This document shows positions 1 to 9,263 of a DNA stretch of 47,627 nucleotides, one piece after another. Positions within the stretch are counted from its first letter, which is position 1, and every line of letters begins with the position of its first letter. This stretch comes from CAYYNQ01 sp964473105 (GTDB lineage: Bacteria > Sumerlaeota > Sumerlaeia > MVZB01), in contig CAYYNQ010000010.1 of NCBI GenBank assembly GCA_964473105.1, forward strand, positions 1 through 47,627. The letters run 5' to 3'. The notes beneath the pieces are model-generated. The model was given only the letters and a program-made list of their open reading frames with translations. It was not told where the DNA came from and did not search any database. Made by a program: the position numbers and the translations under genes.

Positions 1-419
1 CATCGAAATGGGCTGACATTGACAGCCACATCCCCTATGCCGGTCGTGTCGATGTCAGGGCCAAGCAGGACCTGGATCTGGAATTACGTCTTCCTGAATG
101 GGTCAAGCCGGAAGAATCCCGGTGTGAAGTGGACGGCCGGGTACGCAAATTGACCTTTGACGGCCGTTATGCCATTGTAGGCGGCATCAGGAAAGGTCAA
201 ACCGCCATATTGAATTTCCCCATCGTGGAGCGGACGGACAGGATCCGGGTTCAGGGGCGGGACTATACGATTGTTCGCCGCGGCAATGAGGTCGTCTGGA
301 TTGATCCCCCGGGAAAATACGTGCCGCACTACCAACAAAGGGGTCATTACCGCAAAGGCAAAACACTTTACCGAAAAGTTACACGGTTTATACCGGAGCA
401 TACGTTTGATTGGTGGTGA
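1..419 (+). CDS. GH127-like secreted glycosidase, C-terminal part only
   Basis: This is the last roughly 138 codons of a gene that begins before the window; the reading frame is open from base 3. It matches the C-terminal beta domain of the four complete paralogues downstream. It begins at the SKWADIDSHIPY segment, continues through FDGRYAIVG, YTIVRRGN and DPPGKY, and ends with KVTRFIP and a DWW terminus. The catalytic barrel lies outside the window, so activity cannot be judged. A 20-base stretch at 9-28 is identical to 2175-2194 in the next gene, so the two copies are recent duplicates or have exchanged sequence. The 60 bp gap to the next start suggests one operon. The family assignment rests on the complete neighbours. 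Confidence 0.85.
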   Translation, partial: SKWADIDSHIPYAGRVDVRAKQDLDLELRLPEWVKPEESRCEVDGRVRKLTFDGRYAIVGGIRKGQTAILNFPIVERTDRIRVQGRDYTIVRRGNEVVWIDPPGKYVPHYQQRGHYRKGKTLYRKVTRFIPEHTFDWW

Positions 420-479
420 ACCTGTTGTCCGACAAGCATGAATATTGCAGGATCCAATAAAGAGGGGGTCAATCCTAGA

Positions 480-2582
480 ATGAGAAAACAGAGTTCAGCA
501 TGGTGGTTGGCGGCGCTGCTGCTTGCGCCCATGTTCAGTTCAGCATCCGCCGAGGATGACAAACAGGAATCAGGCAACAAGATGGAATCCGACACCCGGA
601 CCTTTCCGTCGCAGGATTTCGACGCCGAGAATCTCGATGTGACAACAAAATCCTCTGGTGTTTCTTCCGGGATTCCCGATCCGACCCCCCCGGGGCCGAT
701 TCAATGGATTAATCCGGAGGTTTCCGATTTCCGCAAACCTGAGTATCCAGGCAAATACTATGATGCAATGGTTCCGGCCACGCTGGATCCGGCTGAGCGG
801 GCCCGAATGTCGGTGAACGCCCTGACGGAAATGGTGAATAAATCCAGGTCCTGCATCCCCTACATGGAAGTTGATCACATGTTTGATCCGCCGAAGATGG
901 ATCATACCGTGTGTGACCTCCAGGTTTATGGACATTATTTTGCATTCCTGCCGTTGGCCCGGTTAACGTGCGGAAGCAGACAGAATATGGATGTGGAATA
1001 CACATTCATGAAAACAATGTTGAAAATGCAGGGGGAAGACGGATTACTTTATTCCCCCACGGTGGGTTGGCCCTGGGTCCTGCTGAAAAGCCCGGGTGTC
1101 GGACTTCCTGCCTCGGACGGACAGATCGAACAGGTGTGCACCCTGGGTTATGGGACGATACGCGCCCTGACCGGTTTCCTGATTTATGCACAGAAGGACC
1201 CCCGGGGTCCATGGGCGATGGCGGCCCGTCGACTGGCCGAGGGATTTAAGCGATCATTCATCATTGAGGGAGACAATGCCTTTCTTTTTGACGAGTGGAC
1301 GGAACCTGGACGACCGATCGCCAAGATGGACCCGCCCCTGGATGGGATCAAGGCTGCGGCGGGAACATGGGTCGCCAAGGCGCTTGCCCAGTACGACCAG
1401 AAGTACGGACAGACGGAGAATTCAGACCTTATCGAGAAGATTTCCCATTATGCGGTCGGCGACCTGAATTATTTCGCCGAGGACGGACGATTCCTGGAAG
1501 ACATGCCGCCCAATGGCCAATGGGCCCATTTCCACACCCATGCGATGAACCTTCTTGCAGTCCTGTATGGGGCGCGGACGACGGGAAACCGTGAACTTCT
1601 GGACAAGGCGCTCAAGGCGTATCACTACGCGATTCGGGCGGGCGACGGCCTGGTCGGCTATTTCCCCGAGAATGTCCATGAAGATGGCCCGGAAAATTGG
1701 GATCAACATCCCTGGGGATTTATCACCGCCGAGAGTTGCGAGGTCGGGGACATGGTCATCGCCGCGCTCACGCTGGCCAAGATGGGCGTTGACAAGTGGG
1801 ATGATGCGGATCGTTGGATAAGAAATCATTTTGCCGAGGCACAGATGACCCAGACACACTGGCTGACCGACGGCAATCTGGATCGATCCATGGCACAACC
1901 CATGGAGGGCACGTTCAAGGGCATGTATGAAACGAGTTTGAGTCAGGTTCAGAACGGGAAATCGACGACGGATCGGGTCGCTGAGCGATCGGTCGGTTCA
2001 TATGCCTGCTGGGCCACGGCCAACGATTTCGTGGGGCGTCCCGAGGGACTGGTCACGGTCGCGAACTGTTGCAGCCCCAACGGCGCGCGGACGTGGTTTT
2101 ATGTATGGAGAGACATGCTTTCGTATGACAACAGGAAGTTAAGGGTAAACCTCCTGTTTAACAGGGCCTCGAAGTGGGCTGACATTGACAGCCATATCCC
2201 CTATTCCGGCCGGGTGGATGTCAGGACCAAGCAAAAACTTGACCTCGAGGTCCGTATCCCGCAATGGGTCCGACCGGAAGATGTGAAGTGTCAAGTCGAT
2301 GGTGAAGACAGGGAATTAAGCTTCGAGGGCCGTTATGCGATCGTTGGCGCCGTCAGGAAAAACAGGACGGTGACCCTGACTTTCCCCATCTTCGAGCGAA
2401 CCGACAAGGTGAACATCCAGGGGGTCGAATATACGCTGGTACGACGTGGCAATGATGTTGTCTCGATCAGTCCAAAAGGGAAGTACTACCCGTTTTATCA
2501 GCGATCCCATTATCGCACGGGTGAAACCCTCTACCAGCAGGTGACCCGGTTTGTTTCCAGGGAGGAATTCGATTGGTTATGA
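480..2582 (+). CDS. GH127-like secreted glycosidase, long form (copy 2)
   Basis: Predicted exported glycoside hydrolase resembling the DUF1680/GH127 beta-L-arabinofuranosidase clan, 700 residues against about 660 for the characterised enzyme HypBA1. A signal peptide (MRKQSSAWWLAALLL...ASA) and a TFPSQ-containing linker precede the barrel. The likely zinc and catalytic site is visible: E418-S-C420 and the cysteine pair C530-C531, equivalent to Glu338/Cys340 and Cys417/Cys418 of HypBA1, where the first Cys of the pair is the nucleophile. The C-terminal beta domain has the FEGRYAIVG and YTLVRRGN motifs. The frame is open from 438, but the ATG at 480 places the signal peptide correctly and has a GAGGGGG ribosome site. 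The stop overlaps the next start. The actual sugar substrate is unknown; arabinose is only the family precedent. Confidence 0.8.
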   Translation: MRKQSSAWWLAALLLAPMFSSASAEDDKQESGNKMESDTRTFPSQDFDAENLDVTTKSSGVSSGIPDPTPPGPIQWINPEVSDFRKPEYPGKYYDAMVPATLDPAERARMSVNALTEMVNKSRSCIPYMEVDHMFDPPKMDHTVCDLQVYGHYFAFLPLARLTCGSRQNMDVEYTFMKTMLKMQGEDGLLYSPTVGWPWVLLKSPGVGLPASDGQIEQVCTLGYGTIRALTGFLIYAQKDPRGPWAMAARRLAEGFKRSFIIEGDNAFLFDEWTEPGRPIAKMDPPLDGIKAAAGTWVAKALAQYDQKYGQTENSDLIEKISHYAVGDLNYFAEDGRFLEDMPPNGQWAHFHTHAMNLLAVLYGARTTGNRELLDKALKAYHYAIRAGDGLVGYFPENVHEDGPENWDQHPWGFITAESCEVGDMVIAALTLAKMGVDKWDDADRWIRNHFAEAQMTQTHWLTDGNLDRSMAQPMEGTFKGMYETSLSQVQNGKSTTDRVAERSVGSYACWATANDFVGRPEGLVTVANCCSPNGARTWFYVWRDMLSYDNRKLRVNLLFNRASKWADIDSHIPYSGRVDVRTKQKLDLEVRIPQWVRPEDVKCQVDGEDRELSFEGRYAIVGAVRKNRTVTLTFPIFERTDKVNIQGVEYTLVRRGNDVVSISPKGKYYPFYQRSHYRTGETLYQQVTRFVSREEFDWL

Positions 2583-4651
2583 GCATTTCCCGCAGGAATG
2601 ACCTGTTGATCAATATATTCGGCTCGATCGCGCTGGTCGTGGTGATTGCCGGTTCGGGTAAGACCCGGGCGGAGGAATCATCAGGTTCCATGCCTTCTCT
2701 TGAAGAAGCCGTCATGCCTGACCCGACGCCACTGGCCAAAATCAATTATATCAACCCCGATATCCCCGAATTCAGACAACCGCAATATCCAGGAAGGTAT
2801 TACGAGGATGCCGTGCCCGATACGCTGGACCTGGCGGAACGGGCAGGGCTGGCGGTCAATTTCCTGACCGAGACGCTGAATCCGAATCAGGACTATACAC
2901 TCTATACAACGGTACAACTGATCTCGATTCCGCCTGCGATGATCCATATGACCAGCGACCTGCAGGCCCAGGGAAAATATCTCGAGGTTCTTCCGATGGC
3001 GCGGGTGATGTCGGGAAGCAAACAGAACCTGGATATTGAACACGGCAATATGCAGATGTGCCTGAAAATGCAGGGAGAGGATGGCCTGGTTTATTCCCCC
3101 GTGTCAGGCCGACCCTGGATCTGTCCGGACAATCCGCAAAATGCGATGCCCGTCAATGATGGAAGCATCGAACAGGTCAGCTGTCTGGGCTACGGCACCG
3201 GACGGATGCTGTCCGCTTTTTGCATCTATGCCCAGAAGAACCCAGAGGGACCCTGGCGCGATGCGGCACGGAAACTGGTGGGGGGTTATCAGAAAACAGC
3301 CATCGTGGAAGGCGACAACGCCTATATGTTTGCCGAGTGGTTGCTCCCGGGACAGGAAGTGGTCAAGCCGGAAACCCGGCCGGCGGGTATGGCCGGCGGC
3401 GTGATTCCATGGATTGCGCTTGGTTTGATTCATTTTGACCGTACCCAGGGCCATGCTGAAGCGGCTGAACTGGCGAGGAAGATGATCCAGTACAATCTGT
3501 TCGACATGGGATATTTCGCTGAGGATGGCCGATTTCTGGAGGATTTCCCGAAACACCCGGAATGGTGTCATGCTCACACCCATTGCATGGGCATCCTGGC
3601 CGGGTTGTATCAGTATGAGCAGGCGGGTGATGAAAAATTCCTGGATATGGCGGCCAAGTCCTTTGATTGGTACAAACGCCACGAAATGAGCAAAACCAGT
3701 ATCGGTTATTTTCCTGAAGTCATAGCGGGGCCGAATTTTGAACACCCCGAGGCTTTCATCGTCATGTCCGAAATCTGCGAGGTTTCGGACATGATCATTG
3801 CCGCGGTCAAGTTGTCAAAGCTCGGCAGGGATCACTGGGATGATGTGGACCGCTGGCTCAGGAATCAGCTCGCAGAGGCACAGTTCACCGACTTGAATCA
3901 GGTCACTGAATTACAGAAGAAGGGATATCCCGAGCTAAGTGTCCCCCAACATCATCGTGACTATTTTTACAGGGACGGACAATATACCACTGAAAACGTT
4001 GTCAACAGGGGGCTCGGCGGTTTTGCGGGACAACCATCAATCAATGACAAGATGGGTTATCCGGAAAGGTTCCATACGCTTGTCAATTGCTGCTCAGGCA
4101 ATGGGGTGCGGACGTTCTTCCACGTCTGGCGTGATATGTTGACCTACAAGAAGACCCGCCCGCGGATGTGGGTGGGAGGCGGTGAGAGCGACCAGGGAAA
4201 ACTGCAGGTGCACCTGTTGCTGAATCGTGCCTCCAAATGGGCTGATATTCACAGTTATATCCCCTATACCGGACGCGTGGATGTGAAGTCCAAACAGGAA
4301 ATTGACCTCGAGATTCGTATTCCGGAATGGGTCAAGCCCGCGGAAGTCCGCTGTGAAGTGGAGGGGAAAGCCCGCAAATTGTCATTTGACGGCCGCTACG
4401 CGAAATTGGGTTGGCTCAGGCCAGGTGAGGTCGCCAGTTTGACATTCCCGATTTCCGAACGTACCGAAACCGTGAGTATCCAGGGCAAACAGGATTATAC
4501 GCTGGTGATTCGCGGCAACACCGTCGTGTCGATCGATCCGCCGGGCAAATACCTGTCGCTCTACCACGATCGGGGAAAATATCGCCAGGGCAAGCCCGGG
4601 ACAAGGAAAGTGACCCGCTTCCTCTCAGACGAAAAGTTTGACTGGTGGTGA
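2579..4651 (+). CDS. GH127-like secreted glycosidase, short form (copy 3)
   Basis: Paralogue of the preceding gene, 690 residues, with a signal peptide (MSISRRNDLLINIFGS...) but without the TFPSQ linker seen in the long form. The ATG at 2579 overlaps the upstream stop as ATGA, and a GGAGGA ribosome site lies inside the upstream gene, so translation is coupled. The presumed zinc-site residues are kept as E398-I-C400 and C504-C505. The CWATANDF-type segment of the long form is replaced by GFAGQPSIND, so substrate pockets probably differ. A short insertion rich in Gly and Arg (around MWVGGGESDQG) sits just before the C-terminal beta domain. The gene ends only 8 bp from a convergent gene, with no terminator between. 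Family membership is well supported; specificity is unknown. Confidence 0.8.
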   Translation: MSISRRNDLLINIFGSIALVVVIAGSGKTRAEESSGSMPSLEEAVMPDPTPLAKINYINPDIPEFRQPQYPGRYYEDAVPDTLDLAERAGLAVNFLTETLNPNQDYTLYTTVQLISIPPAMIHMTSDLQAQGKYLEVLPMARVMSGSKQNLDIEHGNMQMCLKMQGEDGLVYSPVSGRPWICPDNPQNAMPVNDGSIEQVSCLGYGTGRMLSAFCIYAQKNPEGPWRDAARKLVGGYQKTAIVEGDNAYMFAEWLLPGQEVVKPETRPAGMAGGVIPWIALGLIHFDRTQGHAEAAELARKMIQYNLFDMGYFAEDGRFLEDFPKHPEWCHAHTHCMGILAGLYQYEQAGDEKFLDMAAKSFDWYKRHEMSKTSIGYFPEVIAGPNFEHPEAFIVMSEICEVSDMIIAAVKLSKLGRDHWDDVDRWLRNQLAEAQFTDLNQVTELQKKGYPELSVPQHHRDYFYRDGQYTTENVVNRGLGGFAGQPSINDKMGYPERFHTLVNCCSGNGVRTFFHVWRDMLTYKKTRPRMWVGGGESDQGKLQVHLLLNRASKWADIHSYIPYTGRVDVKSKQEIDLEIRIPEWVKPAEVRCEVEGKARKLSFDGRYAKLGWLRPGEVASLTFPISERTETVSIQGKQDYTLVIRGNTVVSIDPPGKYLSLYHDRGKYRQGKPGTRKVTRFLSDEKFDWW

Positions 4652-4659
4652 CAGGTGCA

Positions 4660-7600
4660 TCAACCGGCCGGTCCCAGGCACATTATCGATCCATCCTCAA
4701 GGGTGGCCAGCACACGGCCGTCACGATCCACAGCCAAGCCCCACGGAATCGGGTGGCTGGCTGTGACGTTGACCCAGAGCAACCGGCCGTCTTCCAGGCT
4801 TAATGCATAGATTTCCTTATGGTCGGCAACCACCAGGGCGTTGGGGCAGAGTGCGAGTGCGACGGTCTCACTGCCTGAGTATTCCCACAATGTCTGGGGT
4901 GCAGGTCCGTCGGTGATCTTTGTCGGCTTTTCCCACAAGCCCCGACTGGAAAGAAAAATTCTCTTCCAGTCGGTCAGGAAACTTACGGCTTCACTTTCCC
5001 GCTCCCGGGTGAAGCACATCAGCCTGTCCACGGGCGGGATCGCATTCGGCACACCGCCATGGACATGCTTGTTTTTGACCCATGTGATGATTCGGTCCTG
5101 ACTGGCGGCGAAAAAGCTTCTGTTGCGGACGGTATAATCGTTGACCGGGTACTTCAGGTCCGAATACAGGGGTTTCCCACTGGTGTGTACGGCATCGCCA
5201 ACCAGATAAAGTTCGGACCCCCTCGGGTTTTCATAAACGGTTCGCCACGGGTCGACTTCCTGGACCCCTGCGGGATCGTTCAGGAAGTTCCCGTTGGTTG
5301 TGTCATAAACAGCCGGCGAGACGAGTGTGCCGCCGGCCATGTAGAGCTTTCCCTCGTTCAACAGCAGATGACCCTGTACGCTGACTCCCGTGCGTGCCTC
5401 GGGATCCAGGTGTCCCGAGGTGCCGTTATGCCACTTGAGCTGACCCGTGATTGCGTCAAGCGCGTAGACATGCGTCCCATCATAGTTGAAGAGGCCTGCG
5501 CCGACATAGGCGACACCCGCTTCAACCCGCACCCCACTGGCGGCCGGCCAGGTCGAGATCAGCGAGTCGTAAACCGGTATCTTCCGTTCCGCCGGCGCCA
5601 CGCGGAAGCGCCACAACAGTCGCCCGGTTGCGGCCTCAAGGGAGTAGACCCAGCCGTCGCCCGAACCCACGAACACACGGTCCTGCCAGATCGTCGGCGG
5701 GTATTGTACCGCGCCGCCGGTGTAGGCTTTCCAGCGCAACTGGCCCGAAGCAGCATCCAGGGCCCGCACGATACCATCAGCGCTGCCGAAGAAAACCAGC
5801 CCACCGGCCGTGACGGGAGCGGTCGACGGGGTGAACGGGGTTTCGGGCTGAAACCCCCATTTGGACTGAACCGTCTCCGGGGCGCCCGCGCTCGAGGTCG
5901 CGCTGCAGGTATTGTCCGCACGATAGGTCGGCCAGTCGGCGGGTGAGATTGGAAAGCTTTCAACCCCGGTCAAGTCGGCGGCGGTTGTTTCCAGCCGGTC
6001 TGCATTGTTTACATCCGGGTTGAACTCGAAATTGCCCGCCGGTCCCAGGGCCGTGACACCGGTGATCGATATTTCGCAGTCACAGACCGACGGCCACCAG
6101 TAAAGCAGCCCGTTCGTGACGGTTACGCCATCATGGCATTGAGGGCGCATTGTTGAAACCCACCGACGTTTGTGGGTCGCCAGGTCGAAACGGGTTGTAC
6201 CGACCAGCCCGCGTACGAAGATGCTGTCAACCGTCCCGGTTGCCCGGGCGCAGGCCAGCCGTCCCAGTGGCAGTTTTTCCAGGACCTGGCCGGTCAGGGG
6301 ATCAAGCCTTACGCTTAAATAATCGCCAAATTTATTCATCTCTCCGCCGATGCCGTAGAGGCCGTCCTCGCGAAGTATCAGGTAATAGTTATAGGTGGGA
6401 TCCTCCCACATCACGCTTCCGTCGGCGGCTGAGACAGCGAGCAGCTTGGAAAACGGGGGGCCCGCAAAATATAACACCTTGTCGCTACAGCGCAGATAAG
6501 CGGCCGGTCGAACAGCGGTCCAGCCGTTCCAGCCTGTCCAGTTGTTTTCTCCGATGGCCGCGAACAACTCCGGTCCGGTTGTCGGGGTTTTGCGCCAGAT
6601 TTCCCGGCCTGTCTTCGCGTCGAGGCAAGCCAGGTATGATTGCAGTCGAAAGATATAAATACGCCCGTCTTTCATGCATAGGGCCCGGGAGCCGATGGGC
6701 TCGTTTTCCCGGTGATGCCAGAGAATCTTTTTTGTTTGCGGATCGATGGCAAGCAGGTTTTTACCAAATCCCCAGGGGTGTTTGGGCTGGCTGAAACCCT
6801 GGCCCAGATGCGGTCCGCCCCAGCCATGGTTTCCGGTACGCCAGGCCGCTACCCGATCTCTCTGCTCCTGCTCGCCCACTAGCGCGTAAAGTACACCATC
6901 TTCCATCCCCATCCATTTCCAGAAGGTTCCCCCGGTGATCTCCCGCGGTGGAATGATTTCATCTTTGATCCGGCCGGTTGCAGGGTCCAGCAGTTTGCAT
7001 GACTTGTCGTCGCCGACGTAGAGAGTCTCGGGCGTGGCGATCAACGTGTTGCGCATCACCATCAGGCCCCGGGGCATCAACCGTTTCCAGAGGAGCGTGC
7101 CGTTGTAGCCGTTGAAAGCCGCCAGCGTGTTGAGAAAAAGTTCCTCCCGCTCGTGGATCGCCGTGTCCCCGAAGGACTTGAAGACACGACCTGCCGAAGC
7201 CACGGCGACCTGGGGCAGGGGAGCCCATCGTGGTTCGGCCAGAAATTGTGTCAGATATGGGGCCCGGGCAACGAGGTCTTGGGATTGCACGTTGTTATCC
7301 GGCCCGTGATAGGGGTGGCTCCAGTCATCCACGCCCTCGGGAAACGCCTTGGTCAGTTCTTTCCGGCCGAGCAGGGCCTTTCCCATCGGGCGCAGGACCC
7401 GCAATGCCTCCGCTTGGTCCATGGAGGCCGCCTCATCCACGGCGATCAGGACGTCGGCAAGATCATCGGCCAGGTGCAGTTGTGTCAATGGACCCTGCTC
7501 GACGTAGATGCGGGTTCCATAATAACCCGCCTCGTCGACGGCCTGGCGTGCCAGGGCCACGTCCCCGTCACGTGGCAACTGAACATAAATCCGTAATTCG

Positions 7601-7794
7601 CTGACGCGTGCCAGGTTGATCGCAAGTTCGCACTTCGGGTCGCCCAGAACCACGCAGATGCCGCGCGGCACGCCGATCCAATCCAGGACCGTGTCAACCG
7701 AGGGCGGATCCATGTCCTGCCTTGCCTCTGCGTGTCGGATACAGGCCAGGCCCAGCATCAACATCAACATCACTGTGAATCGCATCTTGACCAT
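4660..7794 (-). CDS. Secreted PQQ-type beta-propeller with methyltransferase-like head (A)
   Basis: A 1,044-residue exported protein. After a signal peptide (MVKMRFTVMLMLMLGLACIRHAEA) comes a Rossmann-like domain (about residues 30-150) with ICVVLGD and EALRVLRPMGKALLG. These resemble SAM-methyltransferase motif I and the later RPGG strand, but the glycine-rich loop is degenerate, so catalysis is doubtful. A bridge containing DWSHPYHGPDNN leads to two propeller regions (about 190-560 and 620-1040) with PQQ/BamB-type repeats such as ALDAASGQLRWK and YSLEAATGRLLW. A VCDC motif is conserved in the two other copies in this window. Such proteins may bind PQQ or simply serve as scaffolds; no heme CxxCH is seen. 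It is probably the last gene of an operon with the SGNH hydrolase 89 bp upstream. Confidence 0.8.
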   Translation of the reverse strand: MVKMRFTVMLMLMLGLACIRHAEARQDMDPPSVDTVLDWIGVPRGICVVLGDPKCELAINLARVSELRIYVQLPRDGDVALARQAVDEAGYYGTRIYVEQGPLTQLHLADDLADVLIAVDEAASMDQAEALRVLRPMGKALLGRKELTKAFPEGVDDWSHPYHGPDNNVQSQDLVARAPYLTQFLAEPRWAPLPQVAVASAGRVFKSFGDTAIHEREELFLNTLAAFNGYNGTLLWKRLMPRGLMVMRNTLIATPETLYVGDDKSCKLLDPATGRIKDEIIPPREITGGTFWKWMGMEDGVLYALVGEQEQRDRVAAWRTGNHGWGGPHLGQGFSQPKHPWGFGKNLLAIDPQTKKILWHHRENEPIGSRALCMKDGRIYIFRLQSYLACLDAKTGREIWRKTPTTGPELFAAIGENNWTGWNGWTAVRPAAYLRCSDKVLYFAGPPFSKLLAVSAADGSVMWEDPTYNYYLILREDGLYGIGGEMNKFGDYLSVRLDPLTGQVLEKLPLGRLACARATGTVDSIFVRGLVGTTRFDLATHKRRWVSTMRPQCHDGVTVTNGLLYWWPSVCDCEISITGVTALGPAGNFEFNPDVNNADRLETTAADLTGVESFPISPADWPTYRADNTCSATSSAGAPETVQSKWGFQPETPFTPSTAPVTAGGLVFFGSADGIVRALDAASGQLRWKAYTGGAVQYPPTIWQDRVFVGSGDGWVYSLEAATGRLLWRFRVAPAERKIPVYDSLISTWPAASGVRVEAGVAYVGAGLFNYDGTHVYALDAITGQLKWHNGTSGHLDPEARTGVSVQGHLLLNEGKLYMAGGTLVSPAVYDTTNGNFLNDPAGVQEVDPWRTVYENPRGSELYLVGDAVHTSGKPLYSDLKYPVNDYTVRNRSFFAASQDRIITWVKNKHVHGGVPNAIPPVDRLMCFTRERESEAVSFLTDWKRIFLSSRGLWEKPTKITDGPAPQTLWEYSGSETVALALCPNALVVADHKEIYALSLEDGRLLWVNVTASHPIPWGLAVDRDGRVLATLEDGSIMCLGPAG

Positions 7795-7883
7795 AATTGG
7801 GTTCCAATCTTGTGGAGGTCCATCCAGCTGTTAAATTCCCGGCCCGTGATGAACCAGGCAGTTTCCGGGTCAATATATCAATT

Positions 7884-9086
7884 TCAATCTGAATAGGGAA
7901 TTGGTTTTGGGTCCAGCATGTCCACCAGCCTGTCCTTGATGGCAAAGGCCTGGAAAAAGTTCCCGGCCGGCTTGTAGTGCCAGACATAATATCGCTTGAA
8001 ATACTCTGCCGTGCTGGTGTTGAAGTTTTCATAATCCGCAATATGCGCGGCCATGGTGTCGATATAAGGCAGCCCTTCCCGATCCAGGAAATCCACGAAT
8101 TCCTGGTCAATCCGCATCCCTTCATGCATTTTCCGTTCAATCCGCTGGTGTCCGTAGCTCAGGACGTAGAGAACCCTCCTGTCATGGGCGGCGGCAAAGG
8201 CTTCGACCTTCTCAATGATTTTCATGCTGGCGAACATACCTGCATGATTCATGATTTCATCAATGGTATCCTGGAGTCGTTCGGGTGTATCAAGCGTCAC
8301 ATCGAGTCCATGCTCGGAAGCCAGTTTCGCAATCGGGTCGTAAGATTTCTCCGGCGTCCCCGTCCGGATGTTGTTTCCGGCCAGGACCAGTTTCAACATG
8401 AGCTCATCCCTGAAAGTCTCATCAACCCAGTCCGGGTCGCACAGGCGATAAACGGAATCCCTGGTGGGGCAGGGGTTGGGGCGCTCGATATATTCCCCGG
8501 TCGATGGATTGGCCCTGATCGAGGGCATGGTCGGGGAGATATGCCGCGGACTCTTCCCGGCGTGGATACTCTGCCAGCTGATGAGATTGCGGTAATGATC
8601 AGCATCAAAGATATTGAAAATGATAACCTTTGCCGGTGTCTTCGCCTCCTCACGCTTCATGCGTAAATAGGCCTGGTAAACCGAATAACCGCCGACCCCG
8701 AAATTGCGGACCGGTTCCTGGAGATGCGCGGCCAGGTATTCCTGCCACGTTTCGCCGTCGCTGACCTGCGCGCACAGCGTGAAACTTCCACCGTATGTGT
8801 TGATGCGGCACAGGTAGTCGGCGTGGTTGATCATTCTCCGTGCATCGGAAGCATCAAAAGTGTAGGTGCAGGTTGAATTGTCCACGCCATGCCTGAACTT
8901 CAGGCTCCGGTATAGATAACCCAGCTCCGGATCATACTTGCCGAACGGGAAAGCCTTGCCGCCAAGCCAGTCATCCACTTCGACTTCCGTGTAGAGGATG
9001 CTGTCCAGGAATTCCCGGGCCGGGTCGGTATAACCGACAGATGGGACCAGGGTTGCCATCATCAGCAGGGCGATAAGCTTGATCAT
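7884..9086 (-). CDS. Secreted SGNH/GDSL-type hydrolase
   Basis: A 400-residue protein with a signal peptide (MIKLIALLMMATLVPSVGY). The SGNH blocks are recognisable: GGSFT with the presumed nucleophile Ser101, the FGVGGYS segment (block II glycine, about residues 129-135), Asn158 in FNIFDADH (block III), and a C-terminal HYKPAGN with the likely catalytic His. SGNH enzymes usually remove acyl groups from sugars or lipids. Next to glycosidase-like genes, carbohydrate deacylation is a reasonable inference, but the substrate is not known. The start is supported by a GAGGAAAA ribosome site and by the signal peptide. A decayed GH127-like gene end lies 53 bp upstream on the same strand. Confidence 0.7.
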   Translation of the reverse strand: MIKLIALLMMATLVPSVGYTDPAREFLDSILYTEVEVDDWLGGKAFPFGKYDPELGYLYRSLKFRHGVDNSTCTYTFDASDARRMINHADYLCRINTYGGSFTLCAQVSDGETWQEYLAAHLQEPVRNFGVGGYSVYQAYLRMKREEAKTPAKVIIFNIFDADHYRNLISWQSIHAGKSPRHISPTMPSIRANPSTGEYIERPNPCPTRDSVYRLCDPDWVDETFRDELMLKLVLAGNNIRTGTPEKSYDPIAKLASEHGLDVTLDTPERLQDTIDEIMNHAGMFASMKIIEKVEAFAAAHDRRVLYVLSYGHQRIERKMHEGMRIDQEFVDFLDREGLPYIDTMAAHIADYENFNTSTAEYFKRYYVWHYKPAGNFFQAFAIKDRLVDMLDPKPIPYSD

Positions 9087-9139
9087 TGAATTTTCCTCTC
9101 GTTCCTTTCAAGCGCAGGGTGCGTCATCCGGTGCATGCG

Positions 9140-9204
9140 TTACCAGTCAGGTTCATCTTTCGGGACCAAACGGGTGACTTTCCCCACAACGTTCGCCCGC
9201 TGCC
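9140..9204 (-). pseudogene. Remnant of a GH127-like gene 3' end, frameshifted
   Basis: Read on the minus strand this intergenic stretch gives GSGRTLW, then, after a one-base frame change near 9182, GKVTRLVPKDEPDW and a stop at 9142-9140. The intact paralogues end in the same pattern: SGQTLYRKVTRFV..., KVTRFIPEHTFDWW and KVTRFLSDEKFDWW. The match covers about 20 residues including the stop position. No convincing similarity remains upstream of 9204. I interpret it as the leftover end of a deleted fifth-family copy; this is inference from the alignment by eye. Confidence 0.6.
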
Positions 9205-9263
9205 TTCAGCATTTGCGCAGCGGAAACATCCAAAAAAATACAGGATGATAACAGGCAGGTATT

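Noticed and set aside
7795..7883. A GH127-like tail between the SGNH and PQQ-propeller A genes
   Set aside because: A single LTRKLP segment is not enough; the DW-type end and stop position do not fit.
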